Source of the DNA: Chromobacterium alticapitis
GTDB taxonomy: Bacteria > Pseudomonadota > Gammaproteobacteria > Burkholderiales > Chromobacteriaceae
Direction of reading: 5' to 3'
Length of the DNA stretch: 40,771 nucleotides
Assembly (NCBI RefSeq): GCF_002924365.1
Contig: NZ_PQWB01000073.1
Span: 26,683-67,453 of the forward strand
Positions 25,592-33,548 of this stretch are shown in pieces. Every line of letters begins with the position of its first letter. The stretch's first letter is position 1. The translations under genes were made by a program, and so were the position numbers. Below the pieces are notes generated by a model. That model was given only the letters and a program-made list of their open reading frames with translations. It was not told where the DNA came from and did no database searches.

Positions 25592-26383
25592 ATGGACGCC
25601 GCCCTGGAAGCCGAGATCCGACAGAAATACACCACGGAAACCATCACGGAGATGAAGCGCTGGACCGACAAGCTGATCAGCTTTCGGCTGACGCGGCCGG
25701 CCGGCTTCCGCTTCTCTCCCGGCCAGTTCGCCCGGCTGGGGCTGCCGCTGGAGCATGGCGGCCAGGTGTGGCGCGCGTATTCGATGTGTTCCGCGGCTTA
25801 TGACGAGCATCTGGAGTTTTATTCCATCGTGGTGGCGGAAGGGCAGTTCAGCTCCCGGCTGGCCAGGCTGCAGCCGGGCGGCCAGGTCATGCTGGACAAG
25901 CGCGCCATGGGCTTTTTCGAGGCGGACAGGCTGCCGGATGGCCGGGATTTGTGGCTGCTGGCCACCGGCACCGGCATCGCGCCCTATCTGTCCATCTTGA
26001 AGCAGCCCGAGGTGTGGCATCGCTTCGAGCGCATCGTGCTGGCGCATTGCGTGCGCGAGGCGGCTGAACTGTCGTTCCAGGACGAGATCGCCGAGCTGCG
26101 GGATCATCCCTTATGGGGCGAGCATGGCGGCAAGCTGCAATACTTGCCGGTGGTGACGCGAAACGCGCCGGAAGGCATGCTGGACCAGCGCATACCGGCG
26201 CTGCTGGCCAGCGGCGAGCTGGCGGCGCGCGCCGGTTTGGACATGTCGCCCGAGCACAGCCGCTTCATGCTGTGCGGCAATCCGAAGATGGTGGAGGATA
26301 CCCACCGCCAGTTGATGAAGATGGGCTACCGGATGACCCGGCAGAACGCGCCGGGCCATATCGTGCTGGAAAACGGCTGGTGA
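25592..26383 (+). CDS. fpr: Ferredoxin/flavodoxin-NADP reductase
   Basis: The 263-residue flavoprotein moves electrons between NADPH and ferredoxin or flavodoxin, often in oxidative-stress defence and iron-sulfur metabolism. FAD is bound by RAYSMCSA near residue 66 and the FYSIVVAEGQFSSRL strand-turn near 86. The NADP site includes LLATGTGIAPYLSIL near 125 and MLCGNPKMVED near 225. The protein ends in a Trp, as in the bacterial Fpr subclass where a terminal aromatic stacks on FAD. AGGA precedes the ATG by seven bases. The palindrome upstream suggests regulated expression. Confidence 0.93.
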   Translation: MDAALEAEIRQKYTTETITEMKRWTDKLISFRLTRPAGFRFSPGQFARLGLPLEHGGQVWRAYSMCSAAYDEHLEFYSIVVAEGQFSSRLARLQPGGQVMLDKRAMGFFEADRLPDGRDLWLLATGTGIAPYLSILKQPEVWHRFERIVLAHCVREAAELSFQDEIAELRDHPLWGEHGGKLQYLPVVTRNAPEGMLDQRIPALLASGELAARAGLDMSPEHSRFMLCGNPKMVEDTHRQLMKMGYRMTRQNAPGHIVLENGW

Positions 26384-26387
26384 GCGC

Positions 26388-27002
26388 TTAACGGTTGGAG
26401 GCGGCCAGCAGGCTGCCGAACAGCAGGAAGCTGGCGCCGCTGGCCTTGTTGACCAGGTGGCCGCCGCGCTCATTATTCAGCCAGCGGCGCATGGAATGGG
26501 CCAGTAGCGCGTAGGCGCTGTGGATCAGCACCAGCAGCGCGCTGTAGCTGCTCACCAGCAGCAGGAATTCGCGCGCGTAGTGCGCGCTGCCGGCGGCGAT
26601 GAATTGCGGGAAGATGGCCAGAAAGAAGAAAATCGATTTCGGGTTGCTCATCTGCAGCAGCATGCCGGCGGCGAACTGCCGCCAGGCCGGCTGCCGGCTG
26701 GCCTCGGGCGCGTCGAAGCGGAAGGCCGGCGCGCGCAGCAGTTTGATGCCCAGATAGAACAAATAGCCGGCGCCCAGCCATTTCAGCATGGTGAAAGCCA
26801 GCGCCGACGCGGCCAGCAACAGCCCCAGGCCGGTGGCGGACAGCGCCGCGACGATGAAACTGCCGCTGGCCACGCCGAGTATGCCGGGCAGGCTGCCCTT
26901 GAGGCCGAAGCGCAGCGCGTTGCCCAGCGAGTTCAGCACGCCGGGGCCAGGGGTCAGGATGGCCAGGCTGGCCATCAATAGAAACAGCGGGTAGTGGTGC
27001 AT
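26388..27002 (-). CDS. LysE/RhtB family amino acid exporter
   Basis: The 204-residue inner-membrane protein has about six hydrophobic segments. It shows the family signature LTPGPGVLNSL near residue 17, a small-residue-rich GILGVASGSF, and MSNPKSIFFFLAIFPQF near 120, which corresponds to the conserved N-P-K segment. Members export basic amino acids, homoserine, threonine or related metabolites. Its stop is four bases from the convergent fpr stop. The frameshifted GNAT gene lies immediately upstream on the same strand (12-base gap). A second LysE-type gene lies 0.7 kb away at 27700. Confidence 0.9.
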   Translation of the reverse strand: MHHYPLFLLMASLAILTPGPGVLNSLGNALRFGLKGSLPGILGVASGSFIVAALSATGLGLLLAASALAFTMLKWLGAGYLFYLGIKLLRAPAFRFDAPEASRQPAWRQFAAGMLLQMSNPKSIFFFLAIFPQFIAAGSAHYAREFLLLVSSYSALLVLIHSAYALLAHSMRRWLNNERGGHLVNKASGASFLLFGSLLAASNR

Positions 27003-27014
27003 GGTTTGTCTCGC

Positions 27015-27568
27015 CTAGATTTCGGCCGCGGCTAAGGCGCTATCCTGGCGCAGCAGCGATAGATAGATCAAGTCCTGGTAGCGGCCCAGCCAGAAGCCGG
27101 CCTGGCGGGCGCGGCCCTCCTGTTGGAAATCCAGGCGCTGCAGCAGCCTCAAGGATGCCAGGTTGTCCGGATGCACCTGGGCCTCGATCCGGTTCAGTTC
27201 CATATGGTCGAAGCCCCAGGCCAGCGCAGCGCCTCGGCCATCAGGCCCTGGCCGTGATGTTCGCGCGCCAGCTCATAGCCCAGCGTGCAGCAACGCCAGC
27301 CGCGGTTCCATTTGAACAAGCCTACGCTGCCTATCAGCGGGCCGCCGCTCCGCAGCGCTACCCCCCAGCGCGTGCCGGGGGCGGGCAGGCTTCTCCAGCT
27401 GGCGAACTTTTCCACCATCTGGCTGGCCTGTTCCAGCGTAGTCAGCGGATCGGAGCCGAACCAGCGCATGGTCTCGGCATCGCCATGAATGGCCAGCAAG
27501 GCCGGCGCGTCGTCCGGCGTGATCTCGCGCAGCGTCAGCCGCTCGGTGAGCAGGGTGGGGAAGTTCAT
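27015..27568 (-). pseudogene. GNAT N-acetyltransferase (RimJ/RimL-like), frameshifted
   Basis: Two adjoining minus-strand frames together make one complete acetyltransferase. The upstream part starts at ATG 27568 with AAGGAAAG before it and runs TERLTLREITPDDAPALLAIH to LGYELAREHHGQGLMAEAL, then ends in a stop after a few unrelated residues. The downstream part continues in another frame with W-G-F-D-H-M-E-L-N-R-I-E-A-Q-V-H-P-D-N-L-A-S, which is exactly the next conserved block (motif B, N-x-x-S-x-x-L). A one-base deletion near 27222-27228 explains the break. It could be a true recent inactivation or a sequencing error, because both halves keep good codon use. The intact protein would acetylate protein N-termini or small molecules. 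Confidence 0.8.
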
Positions 27569-27699
27569 GGTCTTTCCTTCTATTAGGACAAACAGATATA
27601 CCGTAAAGGCTGCGGATTTTCCAGAGCGGAACAATGACTGTTCGCATCAACATGATGACGGTATGATGACCGCCTTCGTAAGCCCTTGCGGAGATTCCC

Positions 27700-28329
27700 A
27701 TGCCTACCTTGTCCACGCTGCTGTTGTTCTCCCTCGCCTGCCTCGCCTTGGCCGCCACGCCGGGCCCCGACATGTTGCTGATCGCCAGCCGCAGCGCCGG
27801 CCAGGGCCTGCGAGCCGGTTTCGCCACCTTGTTCGGCATCCAGCTCGGCACCTATTGCCACGCGCTGTTGGCGGCGCTGGGCCTGGCCCAGCTATTCGTG
27901 TTGGTGCCCATGGCCTATGACGCGGTGCGCATCGCCGGGGCCGTCTATCTGCTCTATCTGGCGTGGACCACCTTGCGCAGCAAGAGCGTGCTGCGCGCGC
28001 CTGGCGCGGCCGGGGCCGGTCAGCCTTTGAGGCGCATCGCCCTGCAGGGCTTGGCCACCAATCTGCTGAATCCCAAGATGGCCTTGTTTGTGCTGGCTCT
28101 GTTCCCGCAGTTCGTGGAGCCGCAGGCCGGCCCGGTGGCGTTGCAGATCATGCTGCTGGCCACGGTGCTGAACCTGGTGGGCTTTGGCGTCAACGCGCTG
28201 GTGATCGTGGCCAGCAGCCGCATGGGCCGGACGCTGTCCGGCGGCGGCGCAGGACGTTGGCCGCAATATTTGCTGGCCACGGTGTTCGGCGGCCTGGCGC
28301 TGCGGCTGCTGACGGCTTCGCGGCAGTGA
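27700..28329 (+). CDS. LysE/RhtB family amino acid exporter
   Basis: The 209-residue membrane protein shows the same layout as the gene at 26388: ATPGPDMLLIASRSAGQG near residue 19, a hydrophobic GIQLGTYCHALLAALGL, YLLYLAWTTLRSK near 84, and TNLLNPKMALFVLALFPQF near 123. It is a related but distinct exporter, not a recent copy. GCGGAG precedes the ATG. A TATGAT -10-like box lies at 27662-27667, with no clear -35. Substrate unknown; candidates in the family are threonine, homoserine, leucine and basic amino acids. Confidence 0.9.
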   Translation: MPTLSTLLLFSLACLALAATPGPDMLLIASRSAGQGLRAGFATLFGIQLGTYCHALLAALGLAQLFVLVPMAYDAVRIAGAVYLLYLAWTTLRSKSVLRAPGAAGAGQPLRRIALQGLATNLLNPKMALFVLALFPQFVEPQAGPVALQIMLLATVLNLVGFGVNALVIVASSRMGRTLSGGGAGRWPQYLLATVFGGLALRLLTASRQ

Positions 28330-28411
28330 CGCCGCAGCGGGCCGCGCTCGGCTATTGTTAAACCATGGGGCGCATCTTTGGCCCCGAGCGTGTTTTCCGG
28401 AGCGACGAGAC

Positions 28412-29323
28412 ATGTCCGATCCCTGCTCAGAAACCGATATCGCCGGCCGCCTGCTGTCCCTGCAAATGGGAAGCCAGCTGTTGATCGCGCTGTTCGACCC
28501 GCATGATCAGCTGCGCTTCGCCAACCCGGCCTTCTGCTCGACTTTCGGCGTCGGCGCGGACGAGAGGCTCAGCTGGGAGCAACTGATGCGGCGCGGCTAT
28601 GAGAAGGGCCACGGCAGCTGCATCCGCACCGATGACATCGAGGCCTGGATCACCTCGGCCCGTTCGCGGCGCGGCAAGCAGCCGTTTCGCACTTTCGAGG
28701 CGGACCTGACCGACGGCCGCTGGATCTGGATGACGGAAACGGTGCAGGCGGACGGCTGGATGCTGTGCGTGGGCAGCGATATTTCCAGCCTGCACGCCGA
28801 CGAGCGCGAGCTGAGGGTGGCGCGCGATCTCGCGCAGCGCGCGGCGCTGACCGATGCGCTGACCGGCATCAGCAACCGCGCCCACATCATGGGCCATCTG
28901 GAGGCGTTGCTGCGGCGCGCGCCGATCAGCGGCGCGGTGGCGATTCTGGACCTCGATCATTTCAAGCGCATCAATGACACGCACGGCCATCTGACCGGCG
29001 ACGAGGTGTTGCGCGATTTCGTGCGGCGGGTGCAGCCCTTGCTCAAACCCAATGAAGGCCTGGGGAGGATGGGGGGGGAGGAGTTCCTGCTGCTGCTGCC
29101 GGACCGCGCGCTGCGCGAGGCGGAGCTGATGGTGACGGCGCTGCTGGCGGCGGTGGCCCAATCGAGGCCGTTAGTCGACAAGCCGGATTTCTTCTACACC
29201 TGCTCCGCCGGCTTGACCCTGTTGAAGGACGGCGATGTGGCGGCGGCGGCGCTGGCGCGGGCGGACGATGGCCTGTACCGGGCCAAGGATGCCGGCCGCA
29301 ACCGGCTGGTAACCTGGCTGTGA
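28412..29323 (+). CDS. Diguanylate cyclase with N-terminal PAS domain
   Basis: The start at ATG 28412 follows GGAGCGACGAG. Of 303 residues, about 15-130 form a PAS-like sensor (LLIALFDPHDQLRFANPAFC, then WIWMTETVQADGWMLCVGSDIS). From 140 the GGDEF domain begins with LTDALTGISNR, then LDLDHFKRINDTHGHLTGDEVL, and the active-site GGEEF near residue 222. The catalytic signature is intact, so it should make cyclic di-GMP from GTP. The inhibitory I-site five residues before GGEEF reads KPNE rather than RxxD, so product inhibition is probably lost. There is no signal or membrane segment, so it is cytosolic. Confidence 0.92.
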   Translation: MSDPCSETDIAGRLLSLQMGSQLLIALFDPHDQLRFANPAFCSTFGVGADERLSWEQLMRRGYEKGHGSCIRTDDIEAWITSARSRRGKQPFRTFEADLTDGRWIWMTETVQADGWMLCVGSDISSLHADERELRVARDLAQRAALTDALTGISNRAHIMGHLEALLRRAPISGAVAILDLDHFKRINDTHGHLTGDEVLRDFVRRVQPLLKPNEGLGRMGGEEFLLLLPDRALREAELMVTALLAAVAQSRPLVDKPDFFYTCSAGLTLLKDGDVAAAALARADDGLYRAKDAGRNRLVTWL

Positions 29324-29337
29324 GGTGCGGCAGGGCA

Positions 29338-29365
29338 TGAAAAAAGGCGGGATCGCTCCCGCCTT
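29338..29365 (-). terminator. Terminator of the decarboxylase gene
   Basis: AAGGCGGGA (29344-29352) pairs with TCCCGCCTT (29357-29365), loop TCGC. On the minus strand a TTTTTT run follows. It is shared by the convergent GGDEF gene, for which the T tract is poor. Confidence 0.88.
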
Positions 29366-29385
29366 GGCTGTTTCCCCTGCTCGGC

Positions 29386-31644
29386 TTACTGTTTGACGCA
29401 ATCCACGCAGTAGACCTTGCGATCCTGCACCTCCACCGCCACCAGGCCGTGGACGTCGGTTTCGAAGCCCGGCAGTTCGCGGTTGAAGGCCTGGGCGAAG
29501 CGCAGGTAGTCGACGATGGTCTTGTTGAAGCGCTCGCCCGGAATCAGCAGCGGGATGCCCGGCGGATACGGGGTCAGCAGCACAGCGGTGACGCGGCCTT
29601 CCAGTTGCTCCACCGGCACGCGTTCGATCTCGCGGTGCGCCATCTTGGCGAAGGCGTCGGCCGGGCGCATCGCCGGCTCCATGTCGGACAGGTAGATGTC
29701 GGTGGTCAGGCGCGCCACGTCGTGCTTGGTGTAGAGGCCGTGGATGCGCTGGCACAGGTCCTGTAGGCCCACGCGCTCGTACTGCGGGTACTTGGCGACG
29801 AACTCCGGCATCACGCGCCACATCGGCTGGTTCTTGTCGAAATCGTCCTTGAACTGCTGCAGCAGCGAGATCAGCGTATTCCAGCGGCCCTTGGTGATGC
29901 CGATGGTGAACATGATGAAGAAGCTGTACAGGCCGGTCTTTTCCACCACCACGCCGTGTTCGGTCAGGTACTTGGTGACGATGGCGGCCGGGATGCCCAT
30001 TTCTTCGAAGCTGCCGTCCACGTCCAGGCCCGGCGTCAGCACGGTGGCCTTGATCGGGTCCAGCATGTTGAAGCCGTCCTCGATGCCGGCGAAGCCGTGC
30101 CAGCGCTCGTCCGGGCGCAGCGTCCAGTCGGTCTGGTCGCAGATGCCGTCGTCGGACAGGTCGTCCGGGCCCCACACGCTGAACCACCAGTCGCGGCCGT
30201 ATTCTTCGTCCACTTTGCGCATGGCGCGGCGGAACTCCATCGCCTCCACCAGCGACTCTTCCACCAGCGACTGGCCGCCCGGCTGTTCCATCATCGCGGC
30301 GGCCACGTCGCAGCTGGCGATGATCGAGTATTGCGGGCTGGTCGAGGTGTGCATCAGGTAGGCCTCGTTGAACCAGGCGGTGTCCAGCTGGCGGTTCTGT
30401 GGATCCTGCACCAGGATTTGCGAGGCCTGGCTGATGCCGGCCAACAGCTTGTGGGTGGACTGGGTGGAGAACACCAGGCTATCTTCGCAGCGCGGCCGGC
30501 CTTCGCCTATCGCGTGGAAGTCGCGGTAGAAATCATGGAAGCAGGCGTGCGGCAGCCAGGCTTCGTCGAAGTGCAGGGTATCCACTTCGCCGTCCAGCAA
30601 GCCCTTGATCTCCTCGACGTTGTACAGGATGCCGTCGTAGGTGGACTGGGTCAGCGTCAGGATGCGCGGCTTGCGGTTGTGGTGCTTTTCCAGCATCTCG
30701 CGCGCGAACGGGTTGGCCAGGATCTTCCGCTTGATGGTGTCCGGATGGAATTCGGATTTCGGGATCGGGCCGATGATGCCGTAATGGTTGCGCGTCGGCA
30801 TCAGGAACACCGGGATGGCCCCGGTCATGATGATGGCGTGCAGATTCGACTTGTGGCAGTTGCGGTCCACCAGCACGATATCGCCGGCGGCCACGCAGCT
30901 GTGCCAGACGATCTTGTTCGAGGTGGAGGTGCCATTGGTGACGAAGAACAGATGGTCGGCATTGAAAATGCGCGCGGCGTTGCGCTCGGACGCCGCCACC
31001 GGGCCGGTGTGGTCCAGCAGCTGGCCCAGTTCGTCCACCGCGTTGCACACGTCGGCGCGCAGCATGTTTTCGCCGAAGAACTGGTGGAACATCTGGCCCA
31101 CCGGGCTTTTCAGGAAGGCCACGCCGCCGGAGTGGCCGGGGCAGTGCCAGGAGTAGGAGCCGTCGTAAGCGTAGTCCACCAGCGCGCGGAAGAACGGCGG
31201 CGCCAGGTTGTCCAGATAGCTCTTGGCCTCGCGGATGATGTGGCGGGCGACGAACTCAGGCGTGTCCTCGTGCATGTGGATGAAGCCGTGCAGCTCGCGC
31301 AGGATGTCGTTGGGGATATGGCGGGCGGTGCGGGTCTCGCCGTACAGGTACACCGGGATGTCCGGATTGCGGCGGCGGATCTCGGCGACGAAGCCGTAGA
31401 GGTTGCCCAGCGCTTCCTGTGCCGAATCCTCGGTCTGGAACTCCTCGTCGTCTATCGACAGGATGAAGCCGGCGGCGCGGCTTTGCTGCTGGGCGAAGGA
31501 GGTGAGATCGCCATAGCTGGTATAGCCGATCACGCTCATGCCTTCCGCTTCCATGGCGGCGGCCAGTTCGCGGATGCCGGAGCCGCTGGTGTTTTCCGAG
31601 CGGAAGTCCTCGTCGATGATCACGATGGGGAAATGAAAACGCAT
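29386..31644 (-). CDS. Arginine/lysine/ornithine decarboxylase, large PLP type
   Basis: The start at ATG 31644 gives 752 residues, as in the acid-inducible decarboxylase family (AdiA, LdcI, SpeF). Residues ~1-130 are the receiver-like wing domain (FPIVIIDEDF, then SVIGYTSYGDL). Then come SWHCPGHSGGVAFLKSPVG, VTNGTSTSNKIV and DRNCHKSNLHA. The PLP-binding Lys399 lies in STQSTHKLLAGISQAS. LHFDEAWLPHA binds the cofactor, and YPPGIPLLIPGE is near the C-terminus. The enzyme consumes a proton while releasing CO2 and a polyamine or diamine. The sequence shares features with both LdcI and AdiA, so the substrate is open. A hairpin (31651-31674) encloses its ribosome-binding site. The frame is open upstream to 31956, but that part looks non-coding. 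Confidence 0.92.
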   Translation of the reverse strand: MRFHFPIVIIDEDFRSENTSGSGIRELAAAMEAEGMSVIGYTSYGDLTSFAQQQSRAAGFILSIDDEEFQTEDSAQEALGNLYGFVAEIRRRNPDIPVYLYGETRTARHIPNDILRELHGFIHMHEDTPEFVARHIIREAKSYLDNLAPPFFRALVDYAYDGSYSWHCPGHSGGVAFLKSPVGQMFHQFFGENMLRADVCNAVDELGQLLDHTGPVAASERNAARIFNADHLFFVTNGTSTSNKIVWHSCVAAGDIVLVDRNCHKSNLHAIIMTGAIPVFLMPTRNHYGIIGPIPKSEFHPDTIKRKILANPFAREMLEKHHNRKPRILTLTQSTYDGILYNVEEIKGLLDGEVDTLHFDEAWLPHACFHDFYRDFHAIGEGRPRCEDSLVFSTQSTHKLLAGISQASQILVQDPQNRQLDTAWFNEAYLMHTSTSPQYSIIASCDVAAAMMEQPGGQSLVEESLVEAMEFRRAMRKVDEEYGRDWWFSVWGPDDLSDDGICDQTDWTLRPDERWHGFAGIEDGFNMLDPIKATVLTPGLDVDGSFEEMGIPAAIVTKYLTEHGVVVEKTGLYSFFIMFTIGITKGRWNTLISLLQQFKDDFDKNQPMWRVMPEFVAKYPQYERVGLQDLCQRIHGLYTKHDVARLTTDIYLSDMEPAMRPADAFAKMAHREIERVPVEQLEGRVTAVLLTPYPPGIPLLIPGERFNKTIVDYLRFAQAFNRELPGFETDVHGLVAVEVQDRKVYCVDCVKQ

Positions 31645-31650
31645 ACCTGA

Positions 31651-31674
31651 GTCCTTAGTTGCGGTAACTCGGAC
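31651..31674 (-). promoter_or_regulatory. Hairpin enclosing the decarboxylase ribosome-binding site
   Basis: On the minus strand GTCC-G-AGTT pairs with AACT-AA-GGAC around the loop ACCGC. The AAGGA Shine-Dalgarno sequence (31652-31656) forms part of the 3' arm, seven bases before the start codon. Folding would hide it from ribosomes. Confidence 0.45.
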
Positions 31675-31849
31675 ACTGCGGCGGGGCCGGGTGGCGTCAC
31701 CTGGCGGCCTGCATCGCTGCAATGTCGCACGGTGCGCGTGGGGCGCAGATCTGTACGCACGGGTCGAAGAACGGATCTTCGCCGCCGCCCTGGAGGCTGG
31801 CCTTGAGGCGCGAGTAAAACGGGTCGCTTTGCGCCGCGGTCCGTACCTG

Positions 31850-31864
31850 GCAACCAATGGTTGC
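31850..31864. promoter_or_regulatory. 15-bp perfect palindrome in the decarboxylase leader
   Basis: GCAACCA (31850-31856), a central base, and TGGTTGC (31858-31864) form an exact palindrome about 40 bases downstream of the possible -10 box. The compact shape with a near-central CA/TG resembles operators of LacI-type repressors, but no regulator can be named. Confidence 0.4.
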
Positions 31865-32036
31865 TTCACGTCAGCCGGCCTGGAGAACATCCCAAGAAGC
31901 GCGCATTTTAGACCTTTTGCATGGCGTGTTGTGCCGCGTTGCGGCAGGCTGCGCAAAAAAATACGGATGCGTTCGCATGACAGGGCGCGCGAGCTTCGCC
32001 GAGGGGATGGTCTCCCAGACTAAGCGGCTGTTTTCA

Positions 32037-33548
32037 TTAGGACTGCGAAGGCGGCGCATCATCCGGTCCGTTGTCGCGCTCGGCTTGGCCAGACTGTTGT
32101 TTTTTTCTCCGTTTGACGCGGTACAGGCTGATGGCCCTGGCGATGATGGACAGGCCGGCGCCGGCGAGCAGGGCCGTCAGCGGCAGGGCGGCCAGCCAGG
32201 GGAAGTAGGCGATGGCCAGCGCGAGCAGGCACAGGGCGAGGCCTATGCTGAGATAGGCAGGCGCCTCGCTGCTTTCCAGGCTGCGGCTGCCATGCACCAC
32301 GGCGCCCAGCATGTCGCCTAGGCGGGCGGCCTGGCGCGCGGCGGCGCTGGCGCCGCTCAGCGCGCGCTCCTTGGGCGTGGCGCGGCGGCGTTTCTCCTGG
32401 CGCACCGGGGTGGGAACCGGCCGCTTGCGCGCCGGCTTGAGCACGATCTCGGTGGCGTTTTCCAGATCCTGCAGGAAGCGATCAGCGAGTTGCGAGGCCA
32501 GCGTTTCGTCCTCCAGCGCGATGTCCAGCTCGCGGTTGACCAGCCAGCTGGATAGATTCAGGTTGGTGGAGCCGATGCGGGCCCAGCGGCCGTCGGCCAC
32601 CGCCGTCTTGGCGTGGATCATGGGTCCGTTCCACTCGAACACGCGCACGCCGGCCTCCAGCAGCGGGCGGTACTGGGTGCGCGAGATAGTGGCTATCCAG
32701 CGGATGTCGCTGGAGCGAGGCACCAGTAGCCGGACATCCACGCCATCGCGCGCCGCCTGCTGCAAGGCGGATAGATACAGGCTGGTGGCCATGAAATAGG
32801 CGTCGGTCAACCATAGCGTGCGGCGGGCGAAGCTGGCCACCAGCAGGTCCAGCCGCATCATGCGCGCGGTGGATGGGGTGGTGGCGATCAGCCGCGCCGC
32901 CGTTTCGCCGCATGGCGCGGCATAGTCCGCGCGCAGCCAGTGCGCCTCCAGCGGCGCGCCGCAACTGGCCCAGCTGTCGGCGAAGGCGGACAGGGCCGGC
33001 GCCAGCAATGGGCCGCGCAGGGCGAGGCCGGTGTCGCGCCACGGCGGCAAGCCTTTGTCCGGCTTGCCCTGCCAACTCGAGCTGATGCATAGCCCGGATA
33101 CGAAGAGCTCGCGGCGGTCCACGATGATCATCTTGCGGTGGTTGCGGCCCAGCAGGCTGAGTCCGCCGCCCAGGCTGGGGGGGTGATAGGCGCGCACCTC
33201 GGCGCCGGCATCCTGCAAGGGCTTGAAGAAGTTGGACAGATGGGCGCGCCAGCTGCCCAGCCAGTCATATAGCAGACAGATCTGGATGCCAGCTTTAGCC
33301 TTGTTTATCAGGATATCTCGTATTTTTCTGCCAAATTGGTCATTGTCGAAAATATACATTTCGATAAAGACCGATTCCTGGCTGGCGGCGAGCGCGCTTT
33401 CCCAGGCGGGGAAGTTTTCCGCGCTGTCATACAACAGCTCCACCTGGTTGCCGGCTATCAATGGCGCGCCGGCCGAGCGCGACAGGGCCTGTTCCGCCAG
33501 TTGGCGAACGAATTGCAGCGTTTGGGTGGACTGCTGGTCTCGATTCAT
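32037..33548 (-). CDS. Phospholipase D-like protein, cardiolipin synthase type (ClsB-like)
   Basis: The 503-residue protein has two HKD catalytic motifs, as the PLD superfamily requires. The first is NHRKMIIVD near residues 135-143 and the second MIHAKTAVADGRWARIGSTN near 308. They transfer a phosphatidyl group through a phospho-histidine. VFIEMYIFDNDQFGRKI and WLTDAYF are typical of the cardiolipin synthase branch. Unlike ClsA there are no N-terminal membrane helices. Instead a basic linker (about 385-420) leads to two C-terminal hydrophobic segments near 432-475 and a charged tail, which would anchor it to the membrane. It starts at ATG 33548 without a clear Shine-Dalgarno sequence and with hairpin-forming AT-rich DNA upstream. 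It is divergent from gltB. Confidence 0.85.
   Translation of the reverse strand: MNRDQQSTQTLQFVRQLAEQALSRSAGAPLIAGNQVELLYDSAENFPAWESALAASQESVFIEMYIFDNDQFGRKIRDILINKAKAGIQICLLYDWLGSWRAHLSNFFKPLQDAGAEVRAYHPPSLGGGLSLLGRNHRKMIIVDRRELFVSGLCISSSWQGKPDKGLPPWRDTGLALRGPLLAPALSAFADSWASCGAPLEAHWLRADYAAPCGETAARLIATTPSTARMMRLDLLVASFARRTLWLTDAYFMATSLYLSALQQAARDGVDVRLLVPRSSDIRWIATISRTQYRPLLEAGVRVFEWNGPMIHAKTAVADGRWARIGSTNLNLSSWLVNRELDIALEDETLASQLADRFLQDLENATEIVLKPARKRPVPTPVRQEKRRRATPKERALSGASAAARQAARLGDMLGAVVHGSRSLESSEAPAYLSIGLALCLLALAIAYFPWLAALPLTALLAGAGLSIIARAISLYRVKRRKKQQSGQAERDNGPDDAPPSQS

Larger units (their letters stand above)
31645..32036 (-). other. Long leader of the decarboxylase gene
   Basis: This ~390-base stretch has no convincing gene. 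On the minus strand TAAAAT (31905-31910) could be a -10 box, with a poor -35; transcription from it would give a leader of about 255 bases. The leader would contain the palindrome at 31850-31864, a GAAG/CTTC hairpin near 31770-31790 and the hairpin over the ribosome-binding site. Several short open frames exist, but none shows a ribosome-binding site I trust. I see no terminator for the upstream phospholipase gene, so read-through from it is possible. Confidence 0.45.

Noticed and set aside
29956-31650. 564-codon open frame antisense to the decarboxylase
   Set aside because: Shadow frame; the decarboxylase on the other strand has all family motifs.
31645-31956. In-frame N-terminal extension of the decarboxylase to 856 residues
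   Set aside because: The extra 104 residues are Arg/Ser/Ala-rich and unlike the family; the start at 31644 has a ribosome-binding site and gives the normal length.
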